A DNA stretch of 7,305 nucleotides from Bacteroidales bacterium (GTDB lineage: Bacteria > Bacteroidota > Bacteroidia > Bacteroidales > VadinHA17). The notes beneath the pieces are model-generated. The model had not been told where the DNA came from and did not search any database. It saw only the letters and a list, made by a program, of their open reading frames with translations. Where the stretch lies: contig CP070687.1 of assembly GCA_020353115.1 (NCBI GenBank), positions 237,108 through 244,412 on the forward strand, given 5' to 3'. Shown piece after piece: positions 1-6,388 of this stretch. Made by a program: the position numbers and the translations under genes. Every line of letters begins with the position of its first letter. The stretch's first letter is position 1.

Positions 1-369
1 ACCGTTTGCCATTTTAAACCGGAGTCTTACCATATTTCCGTACCGGGATATGTTTACGGCGGGCTAATTGCCTCACTGATCGATTGCCATGGTACGGGTA
101 CTGCTTCGGCTGCAAAATACAGGGAAGAAAACAGGCCGATGAATACGGTTCCTGCTTTCCGTTTCCTGACGGCATCCTTAAAAGTTGATTACCTGAAACC
201 GACACCACTTGATTTGGTACTTGAACTGAGGGGAAGAATAAAGGAAGTACAGGGTCGAAAAGTATGGGTTGAAATTGATCTTATGGCCGATGGTAATCTA
301 TGTGCTAAAGGAGAGGTTTTATCGATTCAGGTCCCTGAGGAGATGAAAATAGGGGATCCTGGGAAATAA
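1..369 (+). CDS. PaaI-like hotdog-fold acyl-CoA thioesterase (5' partial)
   Basis: The frame is open from base 1 to a TAA at 367-369, giving 122 residues of a protein whose start lies outside the window. ATG 139 is not the true start, because the diagnostic motif lies upstream of it. Residues 15-30 read PGYVYGGLIASLIDCH, which matches the central helix signature of hotdog-fold (PaaI/YbgC-type) thioesterases: a Gly-Gly pair followed by the Asp of LID. Beta-strand-like segments follow around residues 57-65 (ASLKVDYLK), 72-83 and 87-95, as expected for the second half of the fold. The family hydrolyses acyl-CoA or acyl-carrier thioesters in the cytoplasm. The usual His before Gly-Gly is Tyr here (YGG). 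The substrate cannot be read from the sequence. The gene converges on the C4 acyl-CoA block and is separated from it by 95 bp, so a shared pathway is possible but it is not in the same operon. Confidence 0.8.
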   Translation, partial: TVCHFKPESYHISVPGYVYGGLIASLIDCHGTGTASAAKYREENRPMNTVPAFRFLTASLKVDYLKPTPLDLVLELRGRIKEVQGRKVWVEIDLMADGNLCAKGEVLSIQVPEEMKIGDPGK

Positions 370-464
370 TCAACCCTTCAATTGCATGAAAAATAGGCCG
401 CCGGACATCATTACTGTTTGTGAAAAAAGGAACCAGGGTTGGGTGAACCGTAAATCCAATCCGG
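370..464. other. Convergent intergenic gap with weak terminator-like elements
   Basis: This 95-bp gap lies between the 3' ends of the thioesterase and the butyrate-kinase-like gene, where both transcripts should end. An inverted repeat AACCG (446-450) / CGGTT (462-466) with an 11-nt loop overlaps the stop codon of the kinase-like gene. On the - strand a short GGTT/AACC hairpin (449-437) is followed, 8 nt later, by six T residues (428-423). Neither is a classical strong intrinsic terminator: the stems are only 4-5 bp and the T-run is offset. Termination here is inferred mainly from the gene layout. Confidence 0.35.
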
Positions 465-1562
465 TTATTTATAGTTCAGTACCTCCGCTTCTCCCCGCAT
501 GATCATCAATCCGTTCATTGCAAGGGCATCAAGTTCATCATCACCCGGGTATATAAAAACCTGTGCTATTTTCGATACTCTTTCTAACAGGCTGTTTACC
601 ATATATTTATCATTTGCTATATCTCCTGTAATCAATATACCGTCAACCGTTCCGGGAAATGCCATACTTAAGAAACCGACGCTTTTTGCAACCTGGTAAA
701 TCATGGCGTCAAGTATCAGTTTCGCCTTTTTATCCCCGGAAAGTATCCTTTTCTCGACTTCATAAATGCTGTCCGTTCCGAGGTAGGCTTTCAATCCTCC
801 CTCACCACGGACCATTTTCAACATATCTTCTTTTGTGTATTCTCCACTGAAACAGGCTCTTACAACATCTCCCATGGGTAGTGTACCACTTCCGATCGGT
901 GAAAATGGTCCATCTCCGTCGTAACCCTGCGTTGCATCAATTACCCGTCCGTGGCGATGGGCACCCACGGTTATACCGCGGCCCAGGTTCACAACAATAA
1001 GATCCATCTCTTCGTATTTCTTCCCGAGGGATTTTGCATGTTCCCTGGCAACAGCTTTCTGGTTTAAGGCATGGAAAATTGATTTTCTCTCAAACAGGGG
1101 ATGGCCGGATATCCTGGACAGTTCATCATATTCATCCACCACAACCGGATCGGCGATGAATGCTTTTGCGTCCGGTAAATCGGCTGCCAATGCATCTGCC
1201 ACAAGACCACCCAGGTTAATGACATCCTCACCCAATTCACTGTTCCTCAAATCAGCCTTTATCGCATCGTTCACTATATAGATACCTGATTTTACAGGTT
1301 TGATCAGGCCTCCCCTACCCATTACCACTTTGATATCCATAAGTGGAATATCGTTCTCCTTCAACACCTCTATTACCTTTTCTTTCCTGAATTCCGTCTG
1401 GTCTGCAAAATTCCCGTATGGAGCAAGATCTTCTGCCGAATGGCGAATCCTTTTCAGAAACATTGCTTTATTCCTGCCATAAACTGCAATCTGGGTATGA
1501 TCTTCCCTGGGATTAAACGTAAGGATCAGAGCCGTTGACAGGTCATAGCTGGTCTGGGTCAT
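465..1562 (-). CDS. Butyrate kinase family protein with degenerate active site
   Basis: This intact 365-residue protein is of normal length for butyrate kinase (acetate/butyrate kinase branch of the ASKHA superfamily). Family blocks are clear: RHSAEDL (40-46), MGRGGL (81-86), DPVVVDEYDELSRISG (138-153), KSIFHALNQKAVAR (160-173), VGAHRHGRVIDA (199-210) and the C-terminal YPGDDELDALA (338-348). Four motifs that bind nucleotide and phosphate differ from the family form I recall. NPGSTSTK is NPREDHTQ (17-24), GGG is GRG (194-196), ERSGG is IGSGT (223-227), and TGG is TGD (312-314). The third change removes the arginine equivalent to the transition-state arginine of acetate kinase. The start at 1562 is the only ATG before the first motif, and there is no clear Shine-Dalgarno sequence. 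The gene starts 46 bp after icmF on the same strand, so co-transcription is likely. Family membership is secure, but butyrate kinase activity is doubtful. A pseudokinase, partner subunit or altered enzyme are alternatives, so I give no gene symbol. Confidence 0.9.
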   Translation of the reverse strand: MTQTSYDLSTALILTFNPREDHTQIAVYGRNKAMFLKRIRHSAEDLAPYGNFADQTEFRKEKVIEVLKENDIPLMDIKVVMGRGGLIKPVKSGIYIVNDAIKADLRNSELGEDVINLGGLVADALAADLPDAKAFIADPVVVDEYDELSRISGHPLFERKSIFHALNQKAVAREHAKSLGKKYEEMDLIVVNLGRGITVGAHRHGRVIDATQGYDGDGPFSPIGSGTLPMGDVVRACFSGEYTKEDMLKMVRGEGGLKAYLGTDSIYEVEKRILSGDKKAKLILDAMIYQVAKSVGFLSMAFPGTVDGILITGDIANDKYMVNSLLERVSKIAQVFIYPGDDELDALAMNGLMIMRGEAEVLNYK

Positions 1563-1608
1563 GATTATAGTGATTTATTCACCTAAATTACAAATAAATC
1601 CGGACAAC

Positions 1609-4600
1609 TTACATATTTCGCCGGTACTGTCCGCCCACCTCAAACAATGCCTGGGTTATTTGTCCGAGGGTACAGTATTTGGTAACTTCCATCAGGCACT
1701 CAAAAATATTTTGATGATTATTAACGGTGTTTTTCAGCTCCCCGATTTTTCCCCGGGCAACTTCACGATTGGTTTTATGGAGTTCCCGTACCATGTTAAC
1801 CTGGAACTTTTTCTCATCCGTAGTAGCACGTATTACTTCATCCGGAATGGTTGTCGGGGAACCGTTTGGAGAAAGAAATGTATTCACACCTATAATCGGA
1901 AGTTTCCCGACATGTTTCATGTTTTCGTAATGAAGTGATTCGGACTGGATCTTGCTTCTCTGGTACATGGTCTCCATGGAGCCAAGTACCCCGCCCCTTT
2001 CCGAAAGACGGTCGAATTCCATAAGAACGGCTTCTTCAACCAGATCGGTCAGCTCTTCGATAATAAAGGATCCCTGTAGCGGATTCTGGTTTTTTGCCAG
2101 TCCGAGTTCATGATTAATGATCATTTGAATGGCCATGGCCCGGCGGACCGATTCTTCCGTTGGGGTTGTTATTGCCTCATCATATGCATTGGTATGCAGT
2201 GAATTACAATTATCATAGATTGCCGTCAAGGCCTGTAATGTCGTCCGTATATCATTGAATTCAATCTCCTGTGCATGAAGGGACCGCCCGGAGGTCTGGA
2301 TATGATATTTAAGTTTCTGCGACCGTTCGTTACCGCCGTACTTATACTTTATTGCTTTTGCCCATATAAGTCTTGCCACCCTTCCGATAACCGAATATTC
2401 CGGATCAATCCCTGATGAAAAGAAAAAGGACAGGTTGGGAGCAAATTTATCGATATCCATCCCTCTTGATACGTAATACTCAACAAACGTAAAACCATTT
2501 GCCAGCGTAAATGCGAGTTGGGAGACCGGATTCGCTCCTGCTTCAGCAATATGGTATCCGGAAATTGAAACGGAATAGAAATTCCGGACATTATTATTAA
2601 TGAAATATTCCTGGATGTCACCCATCATTTTCAGTGCGAATTCCGTCGAGAAAATGCAGGTATTCTGGGCCTGGTCCTCTTTAAGTATATCCGCCTGAAC
2701 CGTTCCCCTGACATTTGAAATGGTATCGGACATAATTCTTCCATATACCTCTTCGGGAAGTACCTGGTCGCCGCTTACACCCAGCAGCATAAGGCCCAGA
2801 CCGTCGTTTCCCGGAGGAAGTTTCCCACGGTAAGCGGGTTTCTTCCTTCCCGATTCCCTGAAAATTGCATCGATCCTGGCAAGAACCTCTTTTTCGAGGC
2901 CATGCTCTTTAATGTATATCTCGCACTGCTGATCAATGGCAGTATTCATAAAATAACCCACCATCATTGGTGCCGGACCATTAATCGTCATGGAAACGGA
3001 TGTCTGGGGATCGAGAAGGTTAAATCCGGAATACAATTTCTTCATATCATCAAGGCAGGATATCGAAACCCCTGAATTACCAACCTTACCGTATATATCG
3101 GGCCGGACATCCGGATCAAATCCGTATAATGTTACCGAATCAAATGCAGTAGAGAGTCTTTTTGCGGGTAACCCATGCGACAGGTAATGAAACCGTTTGT
3201 TTGTTCTTTCCGGTCCACCCTCCCCGGCAAACATCCTGGTGGGATCTTCATTCTCCCTCTTAAACGGATATACACCGGATGCAAAAGGGAATTCTCCCGG
3301 AACATTCTCCTTAAGGCTCCATCTTAAAATATCGCCCCAGGACTCATAGCCGGGAAGGGCTATTTTAGGAATCTTCTGGTGCGATAACGATTCGGTATGG
3401 GTTTTAACTTTTATCTCATTATTTCTGACTTTGAAAACAAAATCCTCAGATCTATACCGTTCAAGTTTATCTTTCCAGTTCTCAATTATTTCCAGGTTCT
3501 CTCTTTCAAGTTTCTGTTTTTCTTTAGTGTATAATTTATTTATCTCCCCAAGAGATTTCCTGTCAGCTTCCTTGTTTTCCCTGAGTGTTTGCAATGTCTG
3601 GTCAATACCGAACAACCGGTGGGCAATTTTAACCTGCTGGTCTGTTTTCCGGTTATACGCCCTGACTGTTTCAGTTATTTCGGATAGATACCGGACTCTT
3701 TTCGGGGGTATGACATAGATCTTTTCCGATTTCTTTTTATCCGGGACAACCGTTGTCATAAGGTCCAATCCGAATTTCTCCCTGATTTTACCGATCAGTG
3801 CCGAGTAAAACCTGTTCATTCCGGGGTCATTGAACTGGGATGCAATGGTACCGAAGACCGGCATTTCGTCAGGATCTTTATCGAAAAGATGGTGATTGCG
3901 CTGGTATTGTTTTTTCACATCGCGTAATGCATCCTCCCCTCCCCGTTTATCAAACTTGTTTACGGCAATTAACTCAGCAAAATCGAGCATATCGATTTTC
4001 TCGAGTTGGGTTGCCGCTCCGTATTCCGGAGTCATGACATACAGAGCCATGTCGCTATGATCAACGATCTCCGTATCCGACTGTCCTATACCTGATGTTT
4101 CCAGTAAAATCAGGTCGAATCCGGCTGTTTTCACGATACATAGGGTATCCCGGACATATTTGGAAAGGGCAAGATTTGACTGTCTTGTTGCAAGAGACCT
4201 CATATACACCCGTGGTGAATCGATAGCATTCATCCGGATTCTGTCGCCAAGTAAGGCACCGCCCGTCTTTCTCCTGGATGGGTCAACCGATACAATGGCT
4301 AATGTTTTATCGTTAAAATCTTCCAGGTATCTACGGACTATCTCATCGATTATCGATGATTTTCCGGACCCTCCCGTACCTGTTATACCTATAACAGGAG
4401 TATGGTTTTTCTCACAACTCTTCTCCAGCTCTTTTACCAGTTCTTTCATTTCGCCGGGATAATTCTCAGCAGCAGATATAAGTTTTGCAATAGAATAAAA
4501 ATCTTGGTTCTCAATGTCTTCAATCTTAATTTTCAGATCTTTACCTGTAGGAAAGTCTGCCATTTTCAAAACTTCGTTGATCATACCCTGAAGGCCCATC

Positions 4601-4986
4601 CGTCTTCCGTCATCGGGAGAAAAAAGGCGAGTAATACCGTATTTGTGCAGTTCTTCCATTTCATCCGGTAATATAACTCCGCCTCCTCCTCCGAAGATCC
4701 GGATATGATCTGCGCCTTTTTCCCGAAGCAAGTCATACATATATTTGAAAAACTCGATATGCCCTCCCTGATATGAAGTAACGGCAATCGCCTGCGCATC
4801 TTCCTGGATAGCGCAATTGACGATACCGGTAACGGATCGGTTATGGCCGAGGTGAATCACTTCCGCACCGGAGGACTGAAGTATACGGCGCATAATATTT
4901 ATCGCTGCATCATGACCGTCGAAAAGAGAAGTTGCCGAAACAATCCGGATATGATTTTTCGGCCTGTAGGGTTTTTCATCTCTCAT
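1609..4986 (-). CDS. icmF: Fused isobutyryl-CoA mutase IcmF (adenosylcobalamin-dependent, with built-in G-protein chaperone)
   Basis: This 1125-residue protein has the three-part IcmF architecture. Residues ~10-140 are the cobalamin-binding domain, with DGHD at 23-26 (His25 is the predicted lower cobalt ligand) and a Gly-rich FGGGGGV (98-104). Residues ~195-410 are a MeaB/ArgK-type GTPase with P-loop GTGGSGKSS (203-211), ETSGIGQSD (296-304) and NKFD (343-346, guanine specificity). A charged, probably helical linker follows (~460-515). Residues ~540-1125 are the mutase barrel, with SGYHIAEAGANP (809-820) around the catalytic His. Two residues decide the substrate: Phe586 in RMFAGEG replaces the Tyr of methylmalonyl-CoA mutase, and Gln774 in DQAQNTC replaces its carboxylate-binding Arg. 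This pattern fits isobutyryl-CoA/butyryl-CoA rather than methylmalonyl-CoA. Some IcmF proteins also act weakly on isovaleryl-CoA/pivalyl-CoA. The GTPase domain is expected to gate cofactor loading. Cytoplasmic. No Shine-Dalgarno sequence is visible. A 213-bp gap precedes the gene, so it may have its own promoter. Confidence 0.96.
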   Translation of the reverse strand: MRDEKPYRPKNHIRIVSATSLFDGHDAAINIMRRILQSSGAEVIHLGHNRSVTGIVNCAIQEDAQAIAVTSYQGGHIEFFKYMYDLLREKGADHIRIFGGGGGVILPDEMEELHKYGITRLFSPDDGRRMGLQGMINEVLKMADFPTGKDLKIKIEDIENQDFYSIAKLISAAENYPGEMKELVKELEKSCEKNHTPVIGITGTGGSGKSSIIDEIVRRYLEDFNDKTLAIVSVDPSRRKTGGALLGDRIRMNAIDSPRVYMRSLATRQSNLALSKYVRDTLCIVKTAGFDLILLETSGIGQSDTEIVDHSDMALYVMTPEYGAATQLEKIDMLDFAELIAVNKFDKRGGEDALRDVKKQYQRNHHLFDKDPDEMPVFGTIASQFNDPGMNRFYSALIGKIREKFGLDLMTTVVPDKKKSEKIYVIPPKRVRYLSEITETVRAYNRKTDQQVKIAHRLFGIDQTLQTLRENKEADRKSLGEINKLYTKEKQKLERENLEIIENWKDKLERYRSEDFVFKVRNNEIKVKTHTESLSHQKIPKIALPGYESWGDILRWSLKENVPGEFPFASGVYPFKRENEDPTRMFAGEGGPERTNKRFHYLSHGLPAKRLSTAFDSVTLYGFDPDVRPDIYGKVGNSGVSISCLDDMKKLYSGFNLLDPQTSVSMTINGPAPMMVGYFMNTAIDQQCEIYIKEHGLEKEVLARIDAIFRESGRKKPAYRGKLPPGNDGLGLMLLGVSGDQVLPEEVYGRIMSDTISNVRGTVQADILKEDQAQNTCIFSTEFALKMMGDIQEYFINNNVRNFYSVSISGYHIAEAGANPVSQLAFTLANGFTFVEYYVSRGMDIDKFAPNLSFFFSSGIDPEYSVIGRVARLIWAKAIKYKYGGNERSQKLKYHIQTSGRSLHAQEIEFNDIRTTLQALTAIYDNCNSLHTNAYDEAITTPTEESVRRAMAIQMIINHELGLAKNQNPLQGSFIIEELTDLVEEAVLMEFDRLSERGGVLGSMETMYQRSKIQSESLHYENMKHVGKLPIIGVNTFLSPNGSPTTIPDEVIRATTDEKKFQVNMVRELHKTNREVARGKIGELKNTVNNHQNIFECLMEVTKYCTLGQITQALFEVGGQYRRNM

Positions 4987-5199
4987 AGGTAAAATCGCTT
5001 AAGTATGCCAATATAAAGATTTTTCTGATTAACACGTTTTAAAACAGAAAGAGTTCCTTCCTGATTTAAAACAGCAACCGTGCCATGTTCCCGGAAGTGA
5101 TTATTGGCTAATTATGATAAATCACTCTAATGTCCTTTCTGTCAATACCTTCAGGACAAGAGAGATGATCGGGTGAAAATCCAATCTGTCCGGCCGATT
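4987..5199. other. 213-bp gap upstream of icmF with candidate operator
   Basis: This is the longest gap inside the - strand block and contains no gene I can support. It carries a perfect 7-bp inverted repeat, AGTGATT (5096-5102) and AATCACT (5120-5126), with a 17-nt AT-rich spacer. A transcription-factor site would look like this, but an arm of this length can arise by chance. A TTGACA hexamer is present on the - strand (5145-5140), but no convincing -10 element or Bacteroidota TAnnTTTG box follows at the right distance. The 70 bp before the icmF start are AT-rich and show no Shine-Dalgarno sequence. The gap suggests, but does not show, that icmF transcription can be set separately from the dehydrogenases. 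Confidence 0.3.
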
Positions 5200-6342
5200 T
5201 CAGTCTTTCAAAACTTCCCTTGATATTACAATTTTCTGGATTTCCGAAGTTCCTTCATAGATTTGTGTCAATTTTGCGTCCCTCATCAGGCGTTCAACAT
5301 GGTATTCCCTGACATACCCGTAACCTCCATGAATCTGAACGGCTTCTTCGGTAACCTTCATAGCCATATCAGCACAATAGAGTTTGGCCATGGCACTTTC
5401 AATACCATAGGGTTTGTCCTGGTCTTTCAGCCATGCAGCCTTGAAACATAATAACCTGCCCATTTCGATCTGTGTTGCCATATCGGCCAGTTTGAAGGCT
5501 ATGGCCTGATGGTTGCAGATCTCCGTACCAAAGGCTTTTCTTTCCTTTGCATATTTCACAGACAATTCGAATGCACCCGATGCCAAACCCAGTGCCTGGG
5601 CAGCGATACCCAATCTTCCTCCTTCCAGGGTTCTCATGGCAAATTTAAAGCCAAAACCGTCTTCAGCAATCCGGTTTTCCCTGGGAACTTTAACATCGGT
5701 AAACATAACGGAGTGTGTGTCGGAACTCCTCATACCCATTTTGTTTTCATGTGGTCCGAGGGAGATTCCCGGGGTATCCTTCTCAACGATAAAAGCATTA
5801 ATACCTCTATGTTTTTTTTCGGGATCGGTCTGTGCGATCACCAGGTAGACTGAAGCGGAGGAAGCATTGGTAATCCAGTTTTTGGTTCCATTCAAAAGAT
5901 AGTGATCGCCTTTGTCAACAGCCATCGTACGTTGCATGGTGGCATCAGAACCTGCTTCCGGTTCGGAAAGAAGGAATGCCCCGATCTTATCTCCGCGTGC
6001 CAGGGATTTCAGGTATTTTTCTTTCTGCTCTTCGGTTCCATACTCCTCAATACCCCAGCATACAAGAGAATTATTGACTGACATAATAACCGCTGTAGAA
6101 GAATCCACCTTTGAGATCTCTTCCATAGCGAGGATATAAGAGACAGTATCCATTCCTCCCCCATCATAATCCGGGCTGACCATCATGCCAAGGAATCCCA
6201 ATTCCGCCATTTTTTTTACATGACTGGCAGGATATAGTGCTTTCTCATCCCTTTCAATAACATCCGGGATGAGATCGCGTTGTGCAAAATCACGTGCAGC
6301 CTGCCGTATCATGAGTTGTTCTTCCGTAAGTTCAAAATCCAT
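5200..6342 (-). CDS. Short-chain acyl-CoA dehydrogenase (butyryl-CoA dehydrogenase-like)
   Basis: This complete 380-residue flavoprotein is of standard length for soluble FAD acyl-CoA dehydrogenases. It forms the alpha-beta double bond of a short acyl-CoA, passing electrons to electron-transfer flavoprotein. An N-terminal helical domain (1-~118) is followed by signature FLLSEPEAGSDA (123-134), then KNWITNA (154-160) in the beta domain that binds FAD and substrate. The C-terminal helical domain holds the second signature: QIHGGYGY (336-343), RLMRDAK (351-357) and IYEGTSEIQ (361-369). Glu363 of YEGTSE sits where short-chain enzymes carry their catalytic base. The start at 6342 gives the canonical MDFELTEEQ N-terminus. 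The gene begins 46 bp after the upstream dehydrogenase ends, so the two are probably co-transcribed. With IcmF next door, butyryl-CoA is the likeliest substrate. Isobutyryl-CoA or 2-methylbutyryl-CoA cannot be excluded from sequence alone. No etfAB genes are in the window. Confidence 0.93.
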   Translation of the reverse strand: MDFELTEEQLMIRQAARDFAQRDLIPDVIERDEKALYPASHVKKMAELGFLGMMVSPDYDGGGMDTVSYILAMEEISKVDSSTAVIMSVNNSLVCWGIEEYGTEEQKEKYLKSLARGDKIGAFLLSEPEAGSDATMQRTMAVDKGDHYLLNGTKNWITNASSASVYLVIAQTDPEKKHRGINAFIVEKDTPGISLGPHENKMGMRSSDTHSVMFTDVKVPRENRIAEDGFGFKFAMRTLEGGRLGIAAQALGLASGAFELSVKYAKERKAFGTEICNHQAIAFKLADMATQIEMGRLLCFKAAWLKDQDKPYGIESAMAKLYCADMAMKVTEEAVQIHGGYGYVREYHVERLMRDAKLTQIYEGTSEIQKIVISREVLKD

Positions 6343-6388
6343 TGTATTCGTTTTTAAAATTATTTACCATCCTCGGTGAAACATATCA

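Noticed and set aside
139..369. ATG at 139 as the start of a short 76-residue protein.
   Set aside because: The same frame is open back to base 1 and encodes the hotdog Gly-Gly/Asp signature upstream of this ATG, so the gene is simply cut by the window edge.
465..1562. Treating the butyrate-kinase-like gene as a pseudogene.
   Set aside because: There is no frameshift or internal stop, the length is normal, and the rest of the fold is well conserved. Only specific active-site motifs are changed.
1561..1938. A 125-codon open frame on the + strand, with several other 60-110 codon frames opposite the large genes.
   Set aside because: All lie antisense to, or inside, genes with strong family motifs and show no recognisable domain. 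They are shadows of the real reading frames.
1609..4986. Reading the 1125-residue protein as a methylmalonyl-CoA mutase, or as an assembly artefact joining MeaB to a mutase.
   Set aside because: The order cobalamin domain - GTPase - mutase is the known IcmF architecture, and the Phe/Gln substrate residues fit isobutyryl-CoA mutase.
5111..5145. A sigma-70-like promoter on the - strand (TTGACA at 5145-5140 with CATAAT at 5116-5111).
   Set aside because: The spacing is 23 bp, well away from 17, and no Bacteroidota TAnnTTTG element is found. It is too weak to call.
5131..5156. A hairpin TGTCCT/AGGACA that might terminate transcription after the acyl-CoA dehydrogenase gene.
   Set aside because: It has a 6-bp stem, a 14-nt or longer loop and no T-run on the - strand, so it does not resemble an intrinsic terminator.
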